Source: Pseudomonadota bacterium
Lineage (GTDB): Bacteria > Pseudomonadota > Gammaproteobacteria > Steroidobacterales > Steroidobacteraceae
DNA length: 34,262 bases
Direction of reading: 5' to 3'
Assembly (NCBI GenBank): GCA_003242685.1
Contig: QGVD01000038.1
Span: 1 to 34,262 of the forward strand
The notes under the pieces are model-generated. The model was not told where the DNA came from. It made no database searches and saw only the letters and a program-made list of their open reading frames with translations. A program made the position numbers and the translations under genes. Below are positions 23,653 to 33,114 of this stretch, piece after piece; the first letter of the stretch is position 1; every line of letters starts with the position of its first letter.

Positions 23653-24696
23653 CTACTCCAGTCCGAAGTGGCCAGGCCCGAGCTCGTCCATCAGCTCGAG
23701 AATGCGCCCGCCGCCGCGGGCGACGCAGGTGAGGGGGTCGTCGGCGACGACGACGGGAAGACCGGTCTCCTCGGTCAGGAGCTTGTCGATGTCGCGCAGC
23801 AGGGCGCCGCCGCCCGTGAGCACGATGCCCCGCTCGGCGACGTCCGCGCCGAGCTCGGGCGGGGTCTGCTCGAGCGCCTGCTTCACCGCGCTCACGATGG
23901 CCTGAAGGGGCTCCTGCAGCGCCTCGAGGATCTCGTTGCTGTTGAGCGTGAAGCTGCGCGGCACGCCCTCGGAGAGGTTCCGTCCCTTCACGGAGAGCTC
24001 GCGCACCTGCGAGCCCGGGTAGGCCGAGCCGATCTCGATCTTGATGCGCTCGGCGGTGGCCTCGCCGATGAGGATGCCGTAGTTGCGGCGCACGTAGTTC
24101 ATGATCGCTTCGTCGAAGCGATCGCCGCCGATGCGCGCGGAGTTGGCGTACACGATGCCGTTGAGCGAGAGCACCGCGACCTCGGAGGTGCCGCCGCCGA
24201 TGTCGAGCACCATGGAGCCGCGCGCCTCGTGCACGGGCAGCCCGGCGCCGACCGCGGCCGCCATGGGCTCGCTCACGATGGCGACGGTGCGGGCACCTGC
24301 GCCCTCGGCCGACTCACGGATGGCGCGGCGCTCGACCTGCGTCGAGCCGAAGGGCACGCACACCAGCACGCGCGGTGAGGGCTTGAGCAGGCGATTGCCG
24401 TGCACCTTGTTGATGAAGTACTGCAGCATCTTCTCGGTGTACGTGAAGTCGGCGATCACGCCGTCCTTCATCGGGCGCACGGCAGTGATGTGGCCCGGCG
24501 TACGGCCGAGCATGTTCTTCGCCTCGGATCCGACGGCGACGATGACCTTGCCGCCGCGAGTGGGTTCGTCCTGCACAGCGACGACCGAGGGCTCGTTGAG
24601 CACGATGCCCTTGTCGCGGACGTAGATGAGCGTATTGGCCGTACCCAGGTCGATCGACAGATCGCTGGAGAAATAGCCGCGCAAGCGTTTGAACAT
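23653..24696 (-). CDS. mreB: actin-like rod-shape protein MreB
   Basis: Membrane-bound actin homologue that orients the elongasome. It has 347 residues from ATG 24696. It starts MFKRLRGYFSSDLSIDLGTANTL: an N-terminal amphipathic stretch, then the phosphate-1 loop with DLGTANT. The connect and phosphate-2 elements (VLDIGGGTSEVAVLS) and the adenosine motif (GIVLTGGGALL) are all present. A 13-codon upstream extension from 24735 is open but lacks homology. It heads the ten-gene minus-strand cluster. Confidence 0.97.
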   Translation of the reverse strand: MFKRLRGYFSSDLSIDLGTANTLIYVRDKGIVLNEPSVVAVQDEPTRGGKVIVAVGSEAKNMLGRTPGHITAVRPMKDGVIADFTYTEKMLQYFINKVHGNRLLKPSPRVLVCVPFGSTQVERRAIRESAEGAGARTVAIVSEPMAAAVGAGLPVHEARGSMVLDIGGGTSEVAVLSLNGIVYANSARIGGDRFDEAIMNYVRRNYGILIGEATAERIKIEIGSAYPGSQVRELSVKGRNLSEGVPRSFTLNSNEILEALQEPLQAIVSAVKQALEQTPPELGADVAERGIVLTGGGALLRDIDKLLTEETGLPVVVADDPLTCVARGGGRILELMDELGPGHFGLE

Positions 24697-24749
24697 GAAG
24701 CGACGACCGGACCGAAGCGGCGGGAGACCCCCCACCAGAAGTGCGCGCT

Positions 24750-24778
24750 AATCTAGCTGCCGACCAGACAATCCGCAA
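24750..24778 (-). promoter_or_regulatory. candidate sigma-70-type promoter of mreB
   Basis: TTGCGG (24778-24773), a 17-bp spacer and TAGATT (24755-24750) on the minus strand. Transcription would start near 24743, about 47 nt before mreB. Its -35 end lies inside the gatC promoter candidate. Confidence 0.5.
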
Positions 24779-24793
24779 GGATGCGTGTATCAT
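24765..24793 (+). promoter_or_regulatory. candidate sigma-70-type promoter of gatCAB
   Basis: CAGACA (24765-24770; four of six consensus bases), a 17-bp spacer and TATCAT (24788-24793). Transcription would begin near 24800, leaving a pyrimidine-rich leader of about 40 nt with a T6 and a T4 run before gatC. Confidence 0.5.
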
Positions 24794-24838
24794 TTCGAGC
24801 GATTTTTTCGCTTCTTTTCGCATCCTCCCTTCAAGCCC

Positions 24839-25129
24839 ATGAGTCTCACACGCGAGCAGATCGAGAGCATCGCGCACCTCGCCCGCCTCGAGCTGAATGT
24901 GACGGAGATCCCGGTTTACCAGGAGAGCCTGTCGCGCATCCTCGATTTCGTCGGCGAGCTCGAGCGTGCCGACACTTCGGGTATCGAGCCGATGTCGCAC
25001 CCGCTTCCCGGGCTGTCGCAGCGGCTGCGGCCCGACGTCGTGACGGAGGAGGATCGGCGCGAGCTCTATCAGGCGAATGCGCCTCGCGTCGAAGCCGGGT
25101 TGTACATCGTTCCGAAAGTCATCGAGTGA
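24839..25129 (+). CDS. gatC: Asp-tRNA(Asn)/Glu-tRNA(Gln) amidotransferase subunit C
   Basis: Small subunit that wraps around and stabilises GatA in the GatCAB complex, which converts mischarged Glu-tRNA(Gln) or Asp-tRNA(Asn) to the amide form. It has 96 residues, the usual size. Family features are EQIESIAHLARLEL at the start and RPDVVTEE...APRVEAGLYIVPKVIE at the end, the typical GatC close. The ATG at 24839 is preferred to an upstream ATG at 24785, whose extra 18 residues (phenylalanine-rich) overlap the promoter. Confidence 0.96.
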   Translation: MSLTREQIESIAHLARLELNVTEIPVYQESLSRILDFVGELERADTSGIEPMSHPLPGLSQRLRPDVVTEEDRRELYQANAPRVEAGLYIVPKVIE

Positions 25130-25131
25130 CC

Positions 25132-26586
25132 ATGCACAGACGGACGCTGGCCGAGCTCGCGGCCGGCCTGCGAAAGAAAGAGTTTTCCAGCGTCGAGCTG
25201 ACCCGCCACTACCTCGAACGGATCGAGCGCGGCCAGCCGGCGCTGAATGCCTTCGTGACCATCACCCGCGAGCAGGCGCTGGCTGCCGCCGAGGCGGCCG
25301 ACCGGGAGCTCGCGGCCGGGCGGGGCGGCCCCCTCACGGGGGTGCCGATCGTCCACAAGGACATCTTCTGCACCCAGGGGGTGCTGACGACCTGCGCCTC
25401 CCGGATGCTGTCGAACTTCGTCTCGCCGTACGACGCTACCGTCGTGGCGAAGCTCAAGGCTGCCGGCACCGTGATGCTCGGCAAGGCCAACATGGACGAG
25501 TTCGCCATGGGCTCGTCGAACGAGACGAGCTGGTACGGACCCGTGCGCAACCCGTGGAATCCCGAGCTCGTGCCGGGGGGCTCCTCGGGCGGCTCGGCCG
25601 CGGCCGTGGCTGCACGCCTGGCGCCTGCCGCGACGGCGACCGACACGGGCGGCTCGATCCGTCAGCCCGCCGCGCTCTGCGGTGTGACGGGCATCAAGCC
25701 CACCTACGGCCGGGTGTCGCGCTACGGAATGATCGCCTTCGCCTCGAGCCTCGATCAGGGCGGCGTCATCACGGTGAGCGCCGAGGATGCCGCGCTGGTG
25801 CTCGGTGCCATGGCCGGCTTCGATCCGCAGGACTCGACGAGCGTCGACACGCCGGTGCCGGATTACACCGCCACGCTCAACGACTCCGTGGAGGGCCTGA
25901 AGATCGGGCTCCTCAAGGAGTTCTTCGACAAGGGGCTCGATCCGGAGAACGAGCAGCGCGTCCGCGAGGCGCTCGCGGTGTACGAGCGGCTCGGCGCCCG
26001 GCTGCAGGAGGTGAGCCTGCCGAACCTGCCGCTCTCGGTACCGACGTACTACGTGGTGGCGCCGGCGGAGTGCTCGTCGAACCTCGCCCGCTACGACGGC
26101 GTGCGCTTCGGCTATCGCTGCGAGAACCCGCGCGACCTGATGGATCTCTACAAGCGCACCCGGGGCGAAGGATTCGGCGCCGAGGTAAAGCGCCGCATCA
26201 TGACCGGCACGTACGTGCTGTCGGCCGGGTACTACGACGCGTACTACCTCAAGGCGCAGAAGGTGCGGCAGCTCATCGCGCGCGACTTCGAGCGCGCCTT
26301 CCAGGAAGTCGACGTGCTGATCGGTCCGACGACGCCGACGCCTGCCTTTGCGCTTGGCGCGAAGACGTCCGATCCGATCACGATGTACCTCAACGACATC
26401 TACACGATCGGCGCGAACCTGGCGGGACTGCCCGCGATCTCCATTCCGTGCGGCTTCGTGCGGGGCCTTCCCGTCGGGCTGCAGATCGTCGGGCGGCACT
26501 TCGCCGAGGCGAAGATCCTGAACGTCGCGCACGTCTATCAGCGCGAAACCGACTGGCACCTCCGCGTGCCGCCCGGATGGGCATGA
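25132..26586 (+). CDS. gatA: glutamyl-tRNA(Gln) amidotransferase subunit A
   Basis: Amidase-signature subunit that releases ammonia from glutamine and channels it to GatB. It has 484 residues. The Ser-cisSer-Lys triad is visible: K76 in VHKDIFCTQG, S151 in the glycine/serine-rich loop GGSSGGSAAAVAA, and S175 in DTGGSIRQPA. The C-terminal part (NLAGLPAISIPCGFVRGLPVGLQIVG) is typical. It follows gatC after 2 bp. The frame through 26586 is intact. Confidence 0.97.
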   Translation: MHRRTLAELAAGLRKKEFSSVELTRHYLERIERGQPALNAFVTITREQALAAAEAADRELAAGRGGPLTGVPIVHKDIFCTQGVLTTCASRMLSNFVSPYDATVVAKLKAAGTVMLGKANMDEFAMGSSNETSWYGPVRNPWNPELVPGGSSGGSAAAVAARLAPAATATDTGGSIRQPAALCGVTGIKPTYGRVSRYGMIAFASSLDQGGVITVSAEDAALVLGAMAGFDPQDSTSVDTPVPDYTATLNDSVEGLKIGLLKEFFDKGLDPENEQRVREALAVYERLGARLQEVSLPNLPLSVPTYYVVAPAECSSNLARYDGVRFGYRCENPRDLMDLYKRTRGEGFGAEVKRRIMTGTYVLSAGYYDAYYLKAQKVRQLIARDFERAFQEVDVLIGPTTPTPAFALGAKTSDPITMYLNDIYTIGANLAGLPAISIPCGFVRGLPVGLQIVGRHFAEAKILNVAHVYQRETDWHLRVPPGWA

Positions 26587-26652
26587 CGCTCCTCGCTCTT
26601 CTCCGCCGCAAGGGGAGTCGGGCGAAGAGCCGCTGACTGCGGATTTCTGCTT

Positions 26653-28089
<1,437 letters not shown>

Positions 28090-28137
28090 CGCTGCTTCCG
28101 CGACGCGGACTCGAGCGTCGGAGCCCCGGGCTTCTTC

Positions 28138-29103
28138 ATGGTCACGGACATGACTCAAGGCACGCAGGCGTCCGACGAAGTGCGGCGGTTCATCATCGAG
28201 CACCACCCGGTGCGCGGGCACTGGGTGCGGCTCGAGTCCGCCTGGACGCAGCTTCGCGCGCATCAGGAGCTGCCGCGGGCGGTGCGCGAGCTGCTCGGTC
28301 AGGCCGTGAGTGCTTCGGTGCTCCTTGCGGCCTCGCTCAAGTTCGACGGCGAGCTGACGCTGCAGCTCCACGGTGACGGTGCGGTTCGTCTCCTCGTCGC
28401 GCAGTGCACGAACGACTTCCGCGTCCGGGGTGTCGCGCGCTTCGACGAGAGCGCCGGCACGCCGGGCGACTTCGATGTGCCGCTGACCCCCGGGATCTTC
28501 CGGCGCCTGGTAGGCAACGACAGCCGCTTCGCGGTCACCGTCGAGTCCTCGGGGACGACGGGACGCGGCGCGCGCTATCAGGGCATCGTGCCGCTCACCG
28601 GCAGCTCGCTCGCCGAGTGCCTCGAAGCGTACTTCGCCTCCTCGGAGCAGCTTCCGACGCGCATCCGCCTCGTCGCCGGCGACGAGCGCGCCGCGGGGCT
28701 CCTCCTGCAGAGGATGCCCGAGGAAGGCGGCAGAACCGACGGAACGGACGGTAGCCATGCGCAGTCCGCATGGGAGGACGCGGAGAGAGCCGTCGACGTC
28801 ATCACGGCGGAGCAGCTTCTCGCCGAGAGCGTGGAGACGGTTCTGAGCCACGGCTGCGACACCCGCGATCTGCGACTCTTCAGCGGGGATGCGGTGCGCT
28901 TCTCCTGCCGCTGCAACGAAGGTCGCGTCGCGGGCCTGCTGCGTGCGCTCGGTGCGGAAGAGGTACGCAGGCTCGTGAGGGAGCAGGGCGCCGTCACGAT
29001 CACGTGCGAGTTCTGTCAGCGGCCCTACCGCTTCGACGCCGCGGAGGTCGAGCGGCTCTTCGACCCGGCCAATGCGCCGGAGAACCGGTCTACGCTCCAT
29101 TGA
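28138..29103 (+). CDS. hslO: redox-regulated chaperone Hsp33
   Basis: Cytosolic holdase activated by oxidative unfolding. It has 321 residues from ATG 28138; an in-frame ATG at 28150 is an equally plausible start. The N-terminal half has the conserved GELTLQLHGDGAVRLLVAQC. The C-terminal zinc switch is complete with family spacing: C257-x-C259, 30 residues, C290-xx-C293. An insert around residues 195-215 (EGGRTDGTDGSHAQS) looks low-complexity. It lies 48 bp after gatB and its stop overlaps the TTG start of the next gene. Confidence 0.95.
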   Translation: MVTDMTQGTQASDEVRRFIIEHHPVRGHWVRLESAWTQLRAHQELPRAVRELLGQAVSASVLLAASLKFDGELTLQLHGDGAVRLLVAQCTNDFRVRGVARFDESAGTPGDFDVPLTPGIFRRLVGNDSRFAVTVESSGTTGRGARYQGIVPLTGSSLAECLEAYFASSEQLPTRIRLVAGDERAAGLLLQRMPEEGGRTDGTDGSHAQSAWEDAERAVDVITAEQLLAESVETVLSHGCDTRDLRLFSGDAVRFSCRCNEGRVAGLLRALGAEEVRRLVREQGAVTITCEFCQRPYRFDAAEVERLFDPANAPENRSTLH

Positions 29104-30227
29104 ACGCATCGCCCGGGGCATCGGCACGAGCCGCGCGCCTCGAGCGACTCTTCCATCTGCTCGAGCGTCGCATCCTGCTGCTCGACGGTGCGATGGGGAC
29201 GCGGCTGCAGCGTCTCGCGCTCGACGAGCAGGACTTCCGTGGCGCCCGTTTCCTCGATTCGGACAGACCGCAGCGCGGCAACTACGACATCCTGACGCTC
29301 ACGCAGCCGCAGCTCGTCGCTGCCGTTCACCGGGAATATCTCGAGGCAGGCGCGGACGTCATCCGCACCAACACCTTTCTTGCGAACGCGCCGTCACAGT
29401 CGCCTTTCGGCATGGCGCACGTGGTGCACGAGCTCAATCTCGAAGCCGCACGCCTTGCGCGGAGCATCGCCGACGCACATGAAGAGGAGTCGGGCCGTGC
29501 GGTTTTCGTGGCGGGAGTGGTCGGACCGACGGATCGCGCGGTTTCGCTGACGAAGGGAACGGATACCGCCGACGCACGTGGCGTGAGCTTCGACGAGCTC
29601 GTCCGCGCTCATGCCGATGCCGTCCGCGGCCTCGTGCACGGAGGCGCGGACCTGATCCTCATCGAAACCGTGTTCGATGCCGCGAACGCACGCGCTGCCC
29701 TCGAAGCCGCGCGGAAGGTATTCATCGAGCTCGGATACGAGCTGCCGCTCGCCGTGAGTCTCACGCCTTGCGACGACGATGGACGCATTCGCTCAGGCGA
29801 GACACCGGGAGAGGTCTGGGAGGCGATCCGCGACGCGAAGCCGCTCATCGTCGGCCTCAACTGCGGAAGCTCGCCGCGAGCGCTGATCGCGTGCGTGCCG
29901 GAGCTCGCACGCGTCGCCGAAGACGCCTTTGTCTGCGTGTATCCGAGCGCAGGGCTTCCCGATGCGGCTGGAAACTATCCGGCGACACCGCACGATCTCG
30001 CGGAAGAGATGCGTGCGCTCGCGGCTCGAGGTGTCATCAATATCGCGGGCGGCTGCTGCGGTACGACACCCGGCCACATTCGTGCGCTTCGTGCCGCGCT
30101 GAGCGGCGAGCCAGGGGGCACTGCGATGCTCAGTTCGCGAGGCGCGTGCGGGATTCGAGCTGCGCGAGGTAGGCGGTGCCGCCGAGACCCTGCATCTGAT
30201 CCAGGATCCACTGCTGGCGGGATATGA
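29100..30227 (+). CDS. homocysteine S-methyltransferase domain protein (MetH N-terminal-like)
   Basis: A zinc-dependent homocysteine-binding domain resembling the first module of cobalamin methionine synthase; 375 residues. Signatures are ILLLDGAMGTRLQ (25-37), EAGADVIRTNTF, and the zinc cysteines C255 (GLNCGSS) and C319-C320 (GGCCGTTPGHI). The folate, cobalamin and reactivation modules are absent and do not follow, so it is either half of a split MetH, as described in some Xanthomonadales, or an independent methyltransferase. The TTG at 29100 overlaps the hslO stop (TTGA); no ribosome site is obvious. The last about 35 codons run antisense into mtgA (98-nt convergent overlap) and look dispensable. 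Confidence 0.83.
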   Translation: MNASPGASARAARLERLFHLLERRILLLDGAMGTRLQRLALDEQDFRGARFLDSDRPQRGNYDILTLTQPQLVAAVHREYLEAGADVIRTNTFLANAPSQSPFGMAHVVHELNLEAARLARSIADAHEEESGRAVFVAGVVGPTDRAVSLTKGTDTADARGVSFDELVRAHADAVRGLVHGGADLILIETVFDAANARAALEAARKVFIELGYELPLAVSLTPCDDDGRIRSGETPGEVWEAIRDAKPLIVGLNCGSSPRALIACVPELARVAEDAFVCVYPSAGLPDAAGNYPATPHDLAEEMRALAARGVINIAGGCCGTTPGHIRALRAALSGEPGGTAMLSSRGACGIRAARGRRCRRDPASDPGSTAGGI

Positions 30228-30927
30228 CGTAGCGCGAAGGGCGATCGACCCGCATGCGCTTCGGATTCGGGAGCACCGCCGCGAGCAGCGCCGCCTCGTG
30301 GCGCGTGAGCTTCGCCGCTGACTTGCCGAAGTACGTCTGCGCCGCCGCCTCGACGCCATACACGCCGCGGCCGAACTCCGCGACGTTGAGATAGACCTCG
30401 AGGATGCGCTTCTTCGGCCAGATGAGCTCGATCAGCACGGTGAACCACGCCTCGAGCCCCTTGCGCAGGTAGCTCCTTCCGGGCCACAGGAACAGGTTCT
30501 TGGCGACCTGCTGAGAGATCGTGCTCGCGCCGCGCAGTCGGCCGCCGCGCTCGTTCTCCTCCATGGCCTGGCGGATCGAATCGATGTCGAAGCCCGCGTG
30601 CCACGCGAAGCGCTGATCTTCGGCCGCAATCACGGCGACGGCGGCGTGCGGCGAGATGCGTTCGAAGTCGACCCATTCGTGACGGAAGCGGTACTGCGCG
30701 TCGCCCTGCGCGGACGCGGCGATCCGTTCACGCAGCATGAAGGCGCTCGTGAACGGATCGATCCAGCGCAGGAGCAGCACCGGCAGCGCCGTCACCACGA
30801 TGAAGGCGAGGACGGTGATCGACGCCCAGCGCGCGAGGCGCGAGCCGAAGGATCTCGTCCGGGCGCGCTTCACCCGGCCCGGTCGTGCATCTGCATGGAT
30901 CGAGGGTAAGGATCGCCTATGCGGCAT
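30130..30927 (-). CDS. mtgA: monofunctional peptidoglycan glycosyltransferase
   Basis: Inner-membrane GT51 enzyme that polymerises lipid II without a transpeptidase domain. It has 265 residues. A basic N-terminus precedes one helix (about 34-54). The GT51 motifs are in order: EDQRFAWHAGFD (103-114, catalytic E103), GASTISQQVAKNLFLW (133-148), RKGLEAWFTVLIELIWPKKRILEVYLN, and a final AALLAAVLPNPKRM. The ATG at 30927 overlaps the ppiB stop region by 11 nt. It is last in prmC-ppiB-mtgA and adds another wall polymerase to the window. Confidence 0.96.
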   Translation of the reverse strand: MPHRRSLPSIHADARPGRVKRARTRSFGSRLARWASITVLAFIVVTALPVLLLRWIDPFTSAFMLRERIAASAQGDAQYRFRHEWVDFERISPHAAVAVIAAEDQRFAWHAGFDIDSIRQAMEENERGGRLRGASTISQQVAKNLFLWPGRSYLRKGLEAWFTVLIELIWPKKRILEVYLNVAEFGRGVYGVEAAAQTYFGKSAAKLTRHEAALLAAVLPNPKRMRVDRPSRYVISRQQWILDQMQGLGGTAYLAQLESRTRLAN

Positions 30928-31408
30928 CGACGCGGCGCGCGGAGACGATCACCACGTCTTCGAGCGGGACGTCGTCGTAACCCTTGCGGCGCCCCGTCGG
31001 CAAGGCGGCGATCCTGTCGATGACGTCCATGCCTTCCGTCACGCGCCCGAACACCGCGTAGCCGTACTCGCCGGGGCGGTGATCGAGAAAATCGTTGTCC
31101 GCGAGATTGACGAAGAACTGCGACGTGGCGCTGTTGATGTCGCTCGTGCGCGCCATCGACAGCGTGCCGCGCTCGTTCCTGAGACCGTTGTGCGCCTCGT
31201 TGCGCACGGGCGGGTGGGTGCGCTTCGGACGCATGTCGCTCGTGAGCCCGCCGCCCTGGATCACGAAGCCGGGAATCACCCGATGGAAGATCGTGCCGTC
31301 GAAGAATCCTTCGTCGACGTAGCGCAGGAAATTCCGCACCGTCTCGGGAGCTTCCGCTTCGTAGAGCTCCACCGTGAAGTCGCCGTGCGTGGTCTGGAAT
31401 CGAACCAT
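30917..31408 (-). CDS. ppiB: cyclophilin-type peptidyl-prolyl isomerase
   Basis: Cytosolic PPIase; no signal peptide is present, which separates it from periplasmic PpiA. It has 163 residues. The cyclophilin motif FHRVIPGFVIQGG is at 41-53, with R43 as catalytic arginine. It is followed by NGLRNERGTLSMARTSDINSATSQFFVNLADNDFLD, and VFGRVTEGMDVID. The ATG at 31408 has AGAGGA about 6 nt upstream. The longer open frame upstream is antisense-free but covers prmC and has no homology. Confidence 0.95.
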   Translation of the reverse strand: MVRFQTTHGDFTVELYEAEAPETVRNFLRYVDEGFFDGTIFHRVIPGFVIQGGGLTSDMRPKRTHPPVRNEAHNGLRNERGTLSMARTSDINSATSQFFVNLADNDFLDHRPGEYGYAVFGRVTEGMDVIDRIAALPTGRRKGYDDVPLEDVVIVSARRVDAA

Positions 31409-31425
31409 GTCGTCCTCTCGAGGGT

Positions 31426-32277
31426 TCAGGCGGCAGGCCACTGCGCTTCGGTGACGCGTTCGTGCCCGGCCAGGTCGCGGTGCGAGCGTACGTGAGTGAA
31501 GCCGCGGGCGACAAGCTCGCGCGCGACGAGCGGTGCCTGCTGAGCCCCGTGCTCGAGAACGATCCAGCCGCCACGCTCGAGGTGCTCGGGCGCTCCCGCG
31601 ATGATCTCCCTCAGGCACGCGAGCGCGTCGGGACCCGGCGTGAGCGCGGCCGACGGCTCGTATCCGAGCTCGGGCTGCAGGAGCGCGGGATCGTCCGCGG
31701 CAACGTACGGCGGATTGCTCAGCACGAGATCGAAGATCCTTCCGGCGAGCGGCTCGAACCAGCTTCCGTGCAGGAATTCGATACGTTGCAACCCCAGCCG
31801 CTCGGCGTTCGCCCGCGCCACCGCAAGCGCGTCCTGCGAGATGTCGGTCGCCGTGATGCTCCACCCCGGCCGCTCGTGCGCGAGGGCGAGCGCGATCGCA
31901 CCGGATCCCGTGCCCAGGTCGACGACGCGTGCCGTCGGCGCCGTGTGCAGCGCGAGCGCACGCTCGACGAGCAGCTCGGTCTCCGGCCGCGGCACCAGCA
32001 CCGCGGGACTCACCGCGAGCGGCAGCGACCAGAACTCGCGCTCGCCGACGATGTAGGCGAGAGGTTCGCCTGACACACGGCGCTCGATGAGCGACGCATA
32101 GCGCGTCCGTGCGACGTCATCCGGCCGGTCCTCGGGGTGAGAGCGCAGCCGCGCCCGCGGCACGCCGAGCACATGGGCGAGCAGCAGCTCCGCCTCGAGG
32201 CGCGGCATGTCCACCGTCCCCGCCAGCCGTGCCGTTGCCTGCCTCAGCAGGTCCTCTGTCGTGAGATTCGCGCTCAT
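31426..32277 (-). CDS. prmC: peptide chain release factor N5-glutamine methyltransferase
   Basis: Methylates the glutamine of the GGQ motif in RF1 and RF2. It has 283 residues. An N-terminal helical domain (to about 75) precedes the SAM domain with VPRPETE (95-101), DLGTGSGAIALALA (120-133), DISQ and catalytic NPPY (188-191). It is not next to prfA here. It leads the prmC-ppiB-mtgA operon, with only 18 bp to the divergent membrane-protein gene. Confidence 0.96.
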   Translation of the reverse strand: MSANLTTEDLLRQATARLAGTVDMPRLEAELLLAHVLGVPRARLRSHPEDRPDDVARTRYASLIERRVSGEPLAYIVGEREFWSLPLAVSPAVLVPRPETELLVERALALHTAPTARVVDLGTGSGAIALALAHERPGWSITATDISQDALAVARANAERLGLQRIEFLHGSWFEPLAGRIFDLVLSNPPYVAADDPALLQPELGYEPSAALTPGPDALACLREIIAGAPEHLERGGWIVLEHGAQQAPLVARELVARGFTHVRSHRDLAGHERVTEAQWPAA

Positions 32278-32295
32278 TGCCCTTAAGATTCGCGC

Positions 32296-33108
32296 ATGCC
32301 GCAGCCTTCACCCCTTTTCTCGCGCCCCCGATCGACCGGCGAAGTGCTCGACTGTGCCTTTCGGGTCTTTCAGGCGTCGTTTCTCTCGTGTCTGCCTTAT
32401 GGCATCGCCAGCATGGTGAGCGGGCAGCTTCCCAATATCTACGACATCGCGTCGGGCCGGGGACTGCGTGGCGCCGACAGTGGCGATTTCATCTGGTGGG
32501 CGCTCTACGTCCTCGGCGCGCTCGCCTCGCTCGTAATGCTGAGCGCGATCATCCTGCGCCAGTATGCGATCGCCACCGGTCAGCGTCCGTCGACCTCCGG
32601 GGAGCTTCGTCGCGCCCTGCTGAAACTCCCGGCGGTGATGCTCGTGATGGTGCTGAGCGGCATGGTGCCCGGTATCCTCATGCAGCTTTTCGCCACCGCC
32701 GGCATGCTGCTCGGCATGGTCCTCGTCGCCGTGGGGGCCCTCGTTGTGGTGGTGCTGCTCGTCGTGACCTGGCACGTCATCCTGATCGAGGACCTGTCCG
32801 CGCTCCGCTCGATGGCGCGCAGTGTGCGCCTCGTGTGGGGAACCTGGTGGAGGACGTTGCTGATCCTGGTGATCGCGTTCGCGATCCTGTTCGTATTCTA
32901 CGTGCTCGGCGCCGCATTCGGCGCGCTGTTCTCGCGCGGCGCGGACATCGCCATCGTGACGGCGGCGTCCGCCGTGATCGTGACCGCGCTCGGCGCCATC
33001 GCCTCGCCCTTCATGTGTGCAGTCATCCTCGCCGTCTACGCCGACCTGCGCACGCGGCGCGAGGGCGTGGATCTGGAGCGGCGTCTGGCGACTGCAGCAA
33101 AGGACTGA
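32296..33108 (+). CDS. multi-pass membrane protein, unknown
   Basis: A 270-residue inner-membrane protein with about five or six hydrophobic segments: 65-88, 112-134, 136-164, 186-212 and 216-249. The first 40 residues (RSTGEVLDCAFRVFQASFLSCLPYG) and the end (ILAVYADLRTRREGVDLERRL) follow a pattern common in membrane proteins encoded beside DUF4129/DUF4350 genes and related to the glycerophosphodiester-phosphodiesterase membrane domain; no catalytic motif is seen. ATG 32296 has no ribosome site; a TAAGAT -10-like element at 32284-32289 would give a leaderless message. Six bp separate it from the next gene. Function unknown. Confidence 0.8.
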   Translation: MPQPSPLFSRPRSTGEVLDCAFRVFQASFLSCLPYGIASMVSGQLPNIYDIASGRGLRGADSGDFIWWALYVLGALASLVMLSAIILRQYAIATGQRPSTSGELRRALLKLPAVMLVMVLSGMVPGILMQLFATAGMLLGMVLVAVGALVVVVLLVVTWHVILIEDLSALRSMARSVRLVWGTWWRTLLILVIAFAILFVFYVLGAAFGALFSRGADIAIVTAASAVIVTALGAIASPFMCAVILAVYADLRTRREGVDLERRLATAAKD

Positions 33109-33114
33109 GTAACC

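Noticed and set aside
24798..24812. AGCGA-T5-TCGCT hairpin in the gatC leader as an attenuator
   Set aside because: Only a five-base stem; too weak to claim a function.
26596..26632. Imperfect hairpin (GCTCTTC...GAAGAGC) after gatA as a terminator
   Set aside because: Interrupted stem with no T-run, within the gatCAB operon.
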